Both the position numbers and the translations under genes were made by a program. The notes below the pieces were generated by a model that had not been told where the DNA came from, ran no database searches, and saw only the letters and a program-made list of their open reading frames with translations. Below are positions 41,005 through 49,251 of a stretch of 64,000 nucleotides of DNA, piece by piece. The first letter of the stretch is position 1, and the number at the start of each line of letters is the position of its first letter. Location: NCBI GenBank assembly GCA_947494695.1, contig CANLWB010000017.1, forward strand, positions 1-64,000. Direction: 5' to 3'. The DNA comes from an uncultured Flavobacteriaceae bacterium. GTDB taxonomy: Bacteria; Bacteroidota; Bacteroidia; Flavobacteriales; Flavobacteriaceae.

Positions 41005-41992
41005 TCAAATAATCAACCTGTGTCGGTCTGCAGAACTACAACAGAAATATAGATACGAAAAGACAATCGAAACCCATATATCCTACATTATATTGTGTGA
41101 GGACTATGTATTTAAAATTAAAAAACCGGTAAAGCTTGAATTTCTCGATTTTTCAGAAGTATCTAGTAGAAAATTTTACTGCGATAAGGAACTCGGGTTA
41201 AACCAAAGGTTTTCTCCAGGTATATATATAGAGGTTATACCTGTTATAGGGCAACAAAATCAATTTAAACTAGGAGGAACTGAAGGAGACATCGTCGACT
41301 ATGCCGTGAAGATGAAACGCTTGGATGATGCCTGTCTGTTATCTAATCGTATTAAAAAAAATCCCTTAAATCCAAAAGAGTTATCGAATTTGTCGTCTTA
41401 CATTCACAAGGTTCATAGCAGCTGTGAAGTTTGCTCAGACTTTGATACCAGTGTTTTAAAAAGAAAGCTAAATCAAGCGTTTGAACTTAAAAATCTTATT
41501 TCTAGCAAAATAGGGAATACATCTATAAAGTTTTTACAAGAAGTAATAGCAAGCTCTAATCGCTTTCTGGAAGCTTATAAGGACATATTTAAAGAAAGGG
41601 TGAAGCAGCAATTTATAAGGCAGGTGCATGGTGATTTACATTTAGGGAATATTTTTCTTCAAGACGAACACATAAACCTTATCGATTGCATTGAATTCGA
41701 AGACGATTATATAAATATTGATGTATTGGATGATGTATCTGCTATATTAGTTGATTTTGATTTTTACAACCGATCTGAAGACGCTACGACTCTGGTTACG
41801 CAATATGCCATGTGTTTTGAAAATAGCCCTTTAGATCTCAAACTGCTAAACTATTATAAACTGCTTCGAGCCATTACACGGTTTAGCGCTGCTATTTTAA
41901 GAAAAGATAAGCCAAGTCTTGTTAAAGCAAAAAAATATTACACGTTAACAAAGCAATATCATGTGGAGATCTCTAAAGTCTTAGAGGTATAA
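40994..41992 (+). CDS. Aminoglycoside-phosphotransferase-like small-molecule kinase
   Basis: 332 residues starting at a TTG inside the HAD gene. Matches the kinase half of the bifunctional APH/ATPase proteins: THISYIILCEDYVFKIKKPV (ATP-binding Lys region), LDFSEVSSRKFYCDKELGLN, catalytic loop HGDLHLGNIF and metal site LIDCIEFEDDYINID. The C-terminal ATPase half of those bifunctional proteins is absent, so this is a stand-alone kinase. Last gene of the cluster. Target probably a small hydroxylated intermediate rather than an antibiotic. Confidence 0.8.
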   Translation: MNSSQIINLCRSAELQQKYRYEKTIETHISYIILCEDYVFKIKKPVKLEFLDFSEVSSRKFYCDKELGLNQRFSPGIYIEVIPVIGQQNQFKLGGTEGDIVDYAVKMKRLDDACLLSNRIKKNPLNPKELSNLSSYIHKVHSSCEVCSDFDTSVLKRKLNQAFELKNLISSKIGNTSIKFLQEVIASSNRFLEAYKDIFKERVKQQFIRQVHGDLHLGNIFLQDEHINLIDCIEFEDDYINIDVLDDVSAILVDFDFYNRSEDATTLVTQYAMCFENSPLDLKLLNYYKLLRAITRFSAAILRKDKPSLVKAKKYYTLTKQYHVEISKVLEV

Positions 41993-42231
41993 AAAGATTT
42001 TGATGGTTCCATTGTCAGATTGAATTTGATCTAAATTTTAATATTGATTTAGCTATAAATGGCCTGGGGTTTTATTTTGAGTTTTTAGGTAACTTGCGCT
42101 GTGCTCTTGTAAATTTTAAGAGGCATTTCACGAAGTAGACTTTTCAGTATGCCCATTAAAACTATGGATTTTAAATTCATCGTAGTTTATTTCATTAATA
42201 ATTAGTAACTTAAAGGGGTGAAGTTTTTAGG

Positions 42232-42663
42232 GTGAAAAAGTATTTCAAATCAATATTATTCTTTCTTGCAGGTGTTGGTAGTAGTATGCTAACAGCACAA
42301 ACCAATCCCTCAATTGATGAACTACATGATTTTTTTAATAATCAACAACTTCTATTGACGTATAGGGAAGGCGAGGTGGTATACGGTACATATTACTTTA
42401 TTGAAATTCATTATTGTGCGAATGGCTACTATGGTCTGTATGGACATACGGTGAAACAAACCGTGCTTGGTAACGAACAAAAATCAAACTGGAAAGAGTA
42501 TGGTACCTGGAAGATAATAAATCAAGGCGGTGTTAATGGTATCTTTTGTCAGGCAACCACTGGAAATATACAGTTTTATCCCATTTATAAACTAGCTAAC
42601 GGTGATTTTTTTGTTAAAGAGGGGGTAAGCATTGTTAAAAAAGGTTTGGCCATTTGTCAATAA
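42232..42663 (+). CDS. Small secreted protein of unknown function
   Basis: 143 residues from a GTG start; signal peptide with hydrophobic SILFFLAGVGSSML and cleavage after TAQ. Mature part of ~120 residues with GYYGLYGHTVKQTVLGNEQ and a C-terminal FVKEGVSIVKKG; four Cys in total, but no recognised domain. Resembles lipocalin-like 'GxWxxxY' small beta proteins (EYGTWKIINQGG). Neighbours are not informative. Confidence 0.55.
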   Translation: MKKYFKSILFFLAGVGSSMLTAQTNPSIDELHDFFNNQQLLLTYREGEVVYGTYYFIEIHYCANGYYGLYGHTVKQTVLGNEQKSNWKEYGTWKIINQGGVNGIFCQATTGNIQFYPIYKLANGDFFVKEGVSIVKKGLAICQ

Positions 42664-42792
42664 GATTATTACGGATTGAGGTTGTTTACTACCCTCTTCA
42701 TTTAAATTGATGTGTTATATATATGAGGTAATTAACTTTTACGGATTTATCTTAATTTTTCGTATCTTTTTAAGCAGTTCAAGTTAAAAAAA

Positions 42793-43347
42793 ATGAGAGG
42801 TATCTACTTTTTTATAGGCATTGGAATTCTACTTACCTTTTCTTGTAAGGGGGCAAAGTCTGTGGCCACTCAAGCCGAAATAGATGCGTTGAATACCATT
42901 GTACAAACGCAGAAGTTTAGTATAGATTCGAATACAGCATACCCACAAACGACTTTTGCCATGCAACAAGTGCTTAGTTCCGGATTAATGCAGCCCGGTA
43001 GTACTCCAAATGCTATTTCTTTAATAGGAAATAGTAATTTTTTAACCATATCTGGGGATAGTATAACGTCTTATCTGCCTTATTTTGGTGAAAGACAGAT
43101 GCATATTGCGTATAATGGAGACGATAGCGCCATTCAGTTTGATGGACTTTTAGAAGACTATAAAGTGGTTCAAAAAGGAAACAATAGCTATTCCATATCG
43201 TTTAGATCGAAAAGCAAATCGGAAGATTTTAGAGTATTTATAGAATTGTATCCAAATCTAAGGGCACGAATAAATTTAAATGGAAGTTCACGATTTCCAA
43301 TTAGTTACTCCGGATTCGTTAAACCGTTAAAGAAAGATAAACCTTAA
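42793..43347 (+). CDS. DUF4251 lipoprotein
   Basis: 184 residues, lipobox at GILLTFS-C. The body carries the DUF4251 signature: NAISLIGNSNFLTISGDSIT, SYLPYFGERQMHIAYNGDD, YSISFRSKSKSEDFRVFIEL and FPISYSGFVKPL. DUF4251 proteins are periplasmic or outer-membrane lipoproteins common in Flavobacteriia with no known function. Monocistronic. Confidence 0.82.
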   Translation: MRGIYFFIGIGILLTFSCKGAKSVATQAEIDALNTIVQTQKFSIDSNTAYPQTTFAMQQVLSSGLMQPGSTPNAISLIGNSNFLTISGDSITSYLPYFGERQMHIAYNGDDSAIQFDGLLEDYKVVQKGNNSYSISFRSKSKSEDFRVFIELYPNLRARINLNGSSRFPISYSGFVKPLKKDKP

Positions 43348-43657
43348 CATGTTTCTTTAGATATTGTTTATAACACCTTTTCAGCTTTATGAACCAAATA
43401 AAGTTGTAAATAATTATATGCCTTCGCTTTAATCCCATGCATTATGAGGGATTTATTAGATTTTATATCTCGCAAATAAACCCTTATAGCTAAAAAGCTA
43501 TGGAGTATTTAGAGGTTGATACATCTAGTTATTATGGCTGTCTATTCTACTGTTTTTAAGATCATGAAATAATAGTTTACTCTGACGAAATTATCATTTC
43601 GACAACTTTTATGAGTTATTTGGACGTATTTGGCAGAATAATTCTAATTAAAAAGTT
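43348..43657. other. Intergenic, nothing recognised
   Basis: 310 bp before the DJ-1/PfpI gene. No open frame, no strong hairpin and no complete promoter match. Confidence 0.4.
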
Positions 43658-44752
43658 ATGTTGAAAAAACATCCCATCCTTAAATGGATACTCGTTTCAG
43701 TTTTATGCTTAATTCTATTAATTGTTTGTTTTGGATTCTGGTTTATGAGTTTAATACCTCCAAAAACTCCAGGACTGGAAAAGACCCACGTAGCGGACCT
43801 TCCATATCTGTCCGAAAACGTTTTGCCGGTTCGTGGTAAGATTTTAGCCATAGTTACTAGTACTGATATGATTGGTAATACTGAAAAAACTACAGGTTAT
43901 GAATTAACAGAACTTTCTCGTGCTTACTATGTTTTCAAAGCAAATGGGTTTGACGTTGATATTGCAAGTCCCAAAGGGGGGAAACCACCTGTTGTTATAG
44001 ATGATGATGATATGGGCGTATTTGACTTCGCATTTTTAAACGATCCCGATGCTCAATACAAAGTAAATAATACGATCCCGGTAGAAGATGTTATTGCAGA
44101 TCACTATCAGGCCGTTTTTTTCGCAGGAGGTAAGGGCGCCATGTTTGATTTTCCTGAAAATGAGGCCATTCAATCCATTGTTCGAAACCACTATCAATCA
44201 AATAAAGTCGTGGGAGCAGTATGTCATGGGCCAGCGGCTCTGGTAAATGTTACCTTAGATAATGGCCGTTCATTATTAAAAGAAAAAGAAGTTAGTTGTT
44301 TTACCAATCAGGAAGAGTTGCTTCTTATTTCAGATGCCAAAACGATATTCCCATTTTTACTTCAGGACAAAATGGTCTCTAAAGGCGCACGATTTAATGA
44401 GGGTGCCATGTATTTGGAAAACGTTAGTCATGATAGCAATTTAATAACCGGACAAAACCCTTGGTCTACCTGGGGAACGGCAGAGGCCATGATTAAACAA
44501 ATGGGCTATACCCCAAAATATAGAGAGATTACAGGAGAAGAGCATGCGGTTAATGTTTTATCGACTTATGATGCTCATGGTTCACAAGAAGCGAAGGATA
44601 TGATAGCGACCTTGTTAACTCAGGAAAAAAAGCCGGTTAACAGGGTATTGATAGCTTCTCATAGCATTGTTGCAGCAATGAAAGGTGATATTGGACGTTT
44701 TTTTGATATGATAGGACTCGTTTCTCATGCCAAAAAATATGACACTATTTAA
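43658..44752 (+). CDS. Membrane-anchored DJ-1/PfpI family protein
   Basis: 364 residues. One N-terminal transmembrane helix (WILVSVLCLILLIVCFGFWF), then a class I glutamine-amidotransferase-like domain: GKILAIVTSTDMIGN, TGYELTELSRAYYVFKANGF, DIASPKGG, FFAGGKGAMFDFPEN and the nucleophile elbow VVGAVCHGPAALVN with Cys followed by His. This is the Hsp31/YhbO-like DJ-1 fold (deglycase/chaperone claims). An extra ~100-residue C-terminal region (HAVNVLSTYDAHGS...) follows. The helix would place the domain outside the cytoplasm. A regulator gene follows 35 bp downstream. Confidence 0.82.
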   Translation: MLKKHPILKWILVSVLCLILLIVCFGFWFMSLIPPKTPGLEKTHVADLPYLSENVLPVRGKILAIVTSTDMIGNTEKTTGYELTELSRAYYVFKANGFDVDIASPKGGKPPVVIDDDDMGVFDFAFLNDPDAQYKVNNTIPVEDVIADHYQAVFFAGGKGAMFDFPENEAIQSIVRNHYQSNKVVGAVCHGPAALVNVTLDNGRSLLKEKEVSCFTNQEELLLISDAKTIFPFLLQDKMVSKGARFNEGAMYLENVSHDSNLITGQNPWSTWGTAEAMIKQMGYTPKYREITGEEHAVNVLSTYDAHGSQEAKDMIATLLTQEKKPVNRVLIASHSIVAAMKGDIGRFFDMIGLVSHAKKYDTI

Positions 44753-44787
44753 AGAAAAATTAACTTAAATTTGAGAAAAGTATTTAA

Positions 44788-45843
44788 TTGAGTTTTTCAG
44801 ATATATTCCTAGTTATTATAAGTAGTGCCGGATTACTTCATGGCGTACTATCGGCCGTTTATTTATGTTTTTTTAAAAAGAAAAGGACAGTATCTAATAT
44901 TTTACTAGGGCTAATCCTCATTTTTATGGCATTTAGGATTGGTAAATCTGTTATGATGAATTTTGGAAATGGATTAGAACCACTTTTTATTTTCATAGGA
45001 TTGGCCTTTTTACTTTTAATAGGCCCTTTGTTAAGATGGTACCTGTTAACCATGACGCAGTACAATTTTAAATTTCAAAGACGCTTTGCCTTGGAGTTAG
45101 TACCATTTTTTTTGGTATTAATTGTGAGTTCCTTTGTTACCGGCGATTGGTTTAATACAAGCAATAGAAAAGCTATTATACTTTTTGCAAGTGTTCTTAT
45201 CTTTATATATCTACATCTGGCCTTTTATATTATTATTTCAGGCAGGCAGTTAAGAATACTGAGAAACATCTATAAAGAAGACAAACAAACGAAATCTCAA
45301 AAAGCTATATTTAAGTGGTTACGTCTTGTTATTATTGGTTTTGCTATTATTTGGTTGTCTTATGTTTTAAATATAGTTGAAAAGACCGTACCCTATATTG
45401 TTGGTCCTGTTGTTTATTCGGTAGCTATTTATTTCTTAAGCTTTAAAGCGTTTCAGTTAAAATCTACAGATATTGATGGTAGCGTATTTAAAGAGAACGA
45501 CAATGCCTCGTTATTCAATCAAATATCAGAACTAGTTATAGGAGAAAAAATGTATTTGGAGTCCAGTTTGTCGCTGTCAATATTAAGTAAGCTACTGGGA
45601 CAAAGCACTCAAAAAACGTCTGAAGTAATAAATCAATATGCAAAGCAGAACTTCAACGATTTTATTAATTATTATCGCATTCAGGAGGCGAAAAAAACGC
45701 TTTTGGATGAAAACAGTATGAATTATACCATTTCTTCCATCGCTTTTGGTGTAGGTTTTAGTAGTTTATCCTCATTTAACAGCGCATTTAAAAAATTTGT
45801 GGGCAAAACACCATCGGTATATAGAAAAACAACCAACAAATAG
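44788..45843 (+). CDS. Membrane-bound AraC-family regulator
   Basis: 351 residues from a TTG start. Seven hydrophobic helices in the first ~225 residues (FLVIISSAGLLHGVLSAVYL; LLGLILIFMAFRI and so on), then an AraC-type helix-turn-helix: YLESSLSLSILSKLLGQSTQ (first HTH) and ISSIAFGVGFSSLSSFNSAF then KKFVGKTPSVYRK (second HTH, AraC signature). These 7TM-AraC proteins are common in Flavobacteria and Cytophagia and respond to signals at the membrane. Close behind the DJ-1/PfpI gene, which it may regulate. Confidence 0.87.
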   Translation: MSFSDIFLVIISSAGLLHGVLSAVYLCFFKKKRTVSNILLGLILIFMAFRIGKSVMMNFGNGLEPLFIFIGLAFLLLIGPLLRWYLLTMTQYNFKFQRRFALELVPFFLVLIVSSFVTGDWFNTSNRKAIILFASVLIFIYLHLAFYIIISGRQLRILRNIYKEDKQTKSQKAIFKWLRLVIIGFAIIWLSYVLNIVEKTVPYIVGPVVYSVAIYFLSFKAFQLKSTDIDGSVFKENDNASLFNQISELVIGEKMYLESSLSLSILSKLLGQSTQKTSEVINQYAKQNFNDFINYYRIQEAKKTLLDENSMNYTISSIAFGVGFSSLSSFNSAFKKFVGKTPSVYRKTTNK

Positions 45844-46062
45844 TTTTGTTTGTCTGTTATATTTCAAATAAATAGATATATTATTGTTTCATTTACAGCG
45901 TGAATGTCTCTAGCATAATCGAAGACAAACGAGAGCATGGATTTGGTAATCAGTCAGAAAAATGGCTAGCATAACGGGGCATCTACAATCAGCAGAAATA
46001 CAGAAATTATTTTCTGTTAATTCATTAAAAATCATGCATTTGTCGTATAAATACACTTAAAT

Positions 46063-46083
46063 AAATACCAACCGGTATTTTTG
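46063..46083 (+). promoter_or_regulatory. TetR-type operator overlapping a -7 element
   Basis: AAATACCAACCGGTATTT is a palindrome with 7-bp perfect arms (AAATACC/GGTATTT) around aacc. The sequence continues as TTG so that TATTTTTG (46076-46083) matches the -7 consensus. Operators of this style control TetR-family genes, but no regulator or target gene follows. Confidence 0.5.
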
Positions 46084-46438
46084 TGGTTTAACCGCAAAAT
46101 AATCCAAAAAAACTTCCTTAACTTTAAGTGATACAAGTGTTTTTAAGTGGCTGATTCAAAAAACCAGGTATTATAAAAACGTTATAGAGCTTAAAACGTT
46201 AAAGTATAATGATTACGCTATTTCGTGTAGTGTTTTTATAATATGCTTAGGTAAAAGTTATCCAGGTCACTATTGAAAACACAGCTATAGGAAGAATATA
46301 TCACTTGATATGAAAGCTATGGGCTCATTACTTTATATCCTGCACGTTTCGGGCAAATTTGCGAGGTATGAACAAATTTATAAGGCCCATAGATCTAAAA
46401 TAATCCATTTAATGATTGTTTTATATTTAGTCAATGCT

Positions 46439-46472
46439 AAAAGGATCATGATAGTAATCATGGTCCTTTTTA
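46439..46472 (+). terminator. Terminator hairpin without an upstream gene
   Basis: AAAGGATCATGAT-agta-ATCATGGTCCTTT with T's after it; 13-bp stem with one wobble. It would end a transcript starting at the operator at 46063, ~390 nt long. Confidence 0.65.
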
Positions 46473-46973
46473 ATTGGTAATGGTCTAAAAGGCAAAATCT
46501 TGAACTGTTATTGTTCTTATGCAATAACGTACCGCTGTTTTTTATCTCGGGGAAAAAGAAAACACAAGCTTATATAGTTGCGGTTAGGTTTTACTTTGAA
46601 GCATAAGGGGAAAAGGTGAATTTTTATTGATAATCTATTGATATAATTTATGTTATATCAGTTTTTGTAACTATTCGAGCCAGGTGTAAACGAATAAAGT
46701 AAAGGTGTTTTATTTCGATTTTAGGTTATTTTGAGCCTGGTCAGCGTATTTAAGTTAAACTAATGCTGAAAATACGCTCTTCTATGGAGCTACCACTGGT
46801 ATGACTCGTTGTAAGAAATTATTAATAAAAAATGGAAGAAGACTATCTCAAAAGTTTATTCTGAATAATATGGTTACTTTCAAGACAGCCTTCTTAATTT
46901 AAGGTTATAATACAATTGGATATCCTTATTCATTTATAATCCTATGTTTTGCCATTTCGACAAAGGAGCCATG

Positions 46974-46989
46974 CCTGTCGGCAGACAGG
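46974..46989. repeat. CCTGTC/GACAGG REP palindrome
   Basis: CCTGTC-ggca-GACAGG, perfect stem, in a typical flavobacterial intergenic REP context (…gggaatctcaag). Confidence 0.7.
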
Positions 46990-47106
46990 GAATCTCAAGA
47001 ATCATTAATAGATTCTTCATGTAGTTTCTCTCCATTCAAAATGACAGAATCACTAGGTTTTCAGGTTTATAACAAATAACAGACATTCATAATAATAAAT
47101 TAGGAA

Positions 47107-49236
47107 CTACTCTTTAACAATCTTTTTATTTATAATACGACCTGTTTTAGTATTTTGAGCTTCCAAAATATAAATTCCGGGTTGAAGCCCTTCAAGGTTT
47201 ATAGTACTTCGTTTTTGAACATCTTTAAGACGGTTCAGTAAAACAACTCTTCCAGTTAAGCTTACAACTTTCACTACAGTATGTTCTAAGCTTTGGTTAC
47301 TGGAAATAGTTATAGCCTCGGTAGCAGGATTTGGAAAAAACCTGAATGCTTCGTTTGTAAAATCTTCATTTTTAGTTAGTGGATTTCTAGAAAGTGCTGT
47401 CACAGTACTACTACAGTCTGGCTGAGTGTCTGAATTACTAAAATATAGTGTGAATCCACTTGTTTTAGATACCATAACAAAATTATCCGAGTCCATAATA
47501 ACCCAATAAACACCGTCTAATCCCGCAATGCCCGTACCTGAAAATGTTGCATCGGGCTGTGCTGTGTTAAAATTGATGGTAAGACTATTGCTTAGGTCAA
47601 TGTACCAGTTGGGAGTACCATTGTTGGTATTAAATGAGAATTGATATAAGGAACTATTCTCCAAACTCCAATTGATGGTAAACGTCGTAACATTATTCAA
47701 GTCTGGTCCTCCAGTTCCTAATACATGAACGTTTTGATATGAGGTGTTTAAGCTTGTTAAAGCATCGGATGAAGGCGCGCCAAATGTACAGTTGTTAGCA
47801 CCTTCTCCTTCTGCTAAAATAGTCATGGTTACAGGCGCAGAATCCACCTGCCCATCGTTTACAATAAGCGTTACCGTATAAGGTCCCGGTTCGTCGTAAG
47901 TGGTCGTTGGTGTAACTAAACTAGATAGTTCTCCATTCCCAAAATCCCAGCTGTACGATAGTGTATCACCGTCAATATCAGACGAATTGGCAGCATCAAA
48001 CTGCACGGTTAAAGGCGCTGGTCCTGACATGGTTGAAGCTGTAAAGCTAGCAGTAGGAGGGGTATTTGTATTGCCTCCAACAACATTAGGAATTAAAGGT
48101 GCCAGGTGTGGACTTAAAATGTCCATTTTCCATTGGTTTATACTCACCCAGTCGTCTTTTAAGATACCTCCGGTATCACCAGAGTTTGGATTCATAGTCC
48201 AAAAGGTCCAGGAATAAATGTCTCCCATAAAATTCATCCATTCGGTGAACCAAGTATAGGCAACAGTATTGCTTTGGTCTTTAATTCCAAATTCACCAAT
48301 AAATAGGGGAGACGTGTTATTTTCGTATAAATAGTGAAAATTCTCCTCCCAAATATCTGGCATATTACCAGGAAAACTTGATGCTTCGAACCAATCTTGC
48401 GGTGCGACTTCCGGACCGTATTCATGTGCTGAATAAAACAGTTTACTTGGATCGGATAATTGTACCGGGTATTGGGCAGCACCTTTAAGCTGTCCACCCC
48501 ACCAATAGGAGTCACCTTCAAACTCACCAACACCTTCCACGATGATTAAAACATCAGGGTGTGCAGCTAGAATTGCATTACCACATCGCTCGGCAGCTTT
48601 ATTCCAATCTGTGCCAGGGCTACTATCTCCCCAGGTTGCACCATGAGGTTCGTTGTTAATATCCATAGCAACTACAGCCGAAAAGTTTTTGTAACGATTC
48701 GCCATAAATACCCAATCTTCAATCCATTGTTGTTCAGAAAACGTATCCGTGTACCACAAGTCTTCGTTTAAATAGCCATCTGCAGCTCTTGAATGGTTGT
48801 CTAAAACAATTTTTATATTGTTCTCTTGACACCAATTCACCACAACATCCATGAGTTCAATAGGTTTTGTTAATGTACCCTCCACCTCATTCATTGGTGA
48901 AACTCCAGTATAAGGATCAGAACCATATGAATTTATGTTTATTGTTGCGCCGGGGTTTAGCATTTCGTTAGTCCAGGGAACTCTTATGGTATTAAAACCA
49001 AGATCCTTGATCTGTTGTAAAACACTTTTCGTATCTCGAATCCAAATACCATGAGGACTATACAAGGACGTTTCAAAACCAAACCAGTTTACACCAGTAA
49101 GGCGCACCTCTTTACCTGTTGAATCGAATAATTTATTTCCGGAAACAGATAAAAAGTTTTGCTGTTGAGCATGCAGATTTGTTACGAAACAAATAAAGCA
49201 TGTCATCCAGAACATTTTATATTTAAAATATTTCAT
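47107..49236 (-). CDS. GH5 cellulase with PKD, shared module and T9SS sorting domain
   Basis: 709 residues. Signal peptide to ~23 (CFVTNLHAQ). GH5 catalytic domain ~25-385: NWFGFETSLYSPHG, FNTIRVPWTNEML, VVAMDINNEPHGATWG (acid/base Glu in NEP), FYSAHEYGP and PLFIGEFGIKDQ (nucleophile Glu). PKD domain ~392-475 (PTASFTASTMSGPAPLTVQF). The ~125-residue module shared with the GH48 and GH9 proteins at ~480-610. Sorting domain from ~630 (FRFFPNPATEAITISSNQSL ... NKKIVKE). An endoglucanase or related beta-1,4-glucanase exported by T9SS. Last gene of the cellulase locus, 15 bp after GH48, so co-transcribed with it. Confidence 0.9.
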   Translation of the reverse strand: MKYFKYKMFWMTCFICFVTNLHAQQQNFLSVSGNKLFDSTGKEVRLTGVNWFGFETSLYSPHGIWIRDTKSVLQQIKDLGFNTIRVPWTNEMLNPGATININSYGSDPYTGVSPMNEVEGTLTKPIELMDVVVNWCQENNIKIVLDNHSRAADGYLNEDLWYTDTFSEQQWIEDWVFMANRYKNFSAVVAMDINNEPHGATWGDSSPGTDWNKAAERCGNAILAAHPDVLIIVEGVGEFEGDSYWWGGQLKGAAQYPVQLSDPSKLFYSAHEYGPEVAPQDWFEASSFPGNMPDIWEENFHYLYENNTSPLFIGEFGIKDQSNTVAYTWFTEWMNFMGDIYSWTFWTMNPNSGDTGGILKDDWVSINQWKMDILSPHLAPLIPNVVGGNTNTPPTASFTASTMSGPAPLTVQFDAANSSDIDGDTLSYSWDFGNGELSSLVTPTTTYDEPGPYTVTLIVNDGQVDSAPVTMTILAEGEGANNCTFGAPSSDALTSLNTSYQNVHVLGTGGPDLNNVTTFTINWSLENSSLYQFSFNTNNGTPNWYIDLSNSLTINFNTAQPDATFSGTGIAGLDGVYWVIMDSDNFVMVSKTSGFTLYFSNSDTQPDCSSTVTALSRNPLTKNEDFTNEAFRFFPNPATEAITISSNQSLEHTVVKVVSLTGRVVLLNRLKDVQKRSTINLEGLQPGIYILEAQNTKTGRIINKKIVKE

Positions 49237-49251
49237 TTTTTTGATTTAAAA

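Larger units (their letters stand above)
45844..47106. other. 1.26-kb region without a recognised gene
   Basis: No convincing open frame on either strand. Contains a TetR-type palindrome overlapping a -7 box (46063-46083), a terminator hairpin (46439-46472), and a REP palindrome (46974-46989) inside an element running from gccatttcgacaaagg to caaaatgaca. May hold a non-coding RNA or the remains of a lost operon. Confidence 0.45.

Noticed and set aside
40994-41992. Aminoglycoside resistance gene
   Set aside because: The motifs match the kinase half of APH/ATPase housekeeping-type proteins and the gene is embedded in a metabolic cluster; resistance is not supported.
47900-48217. 105-codon plus-strand frame inside the GH5 gene
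   Set aside because: Antisense shadow of the PKD-linker region.
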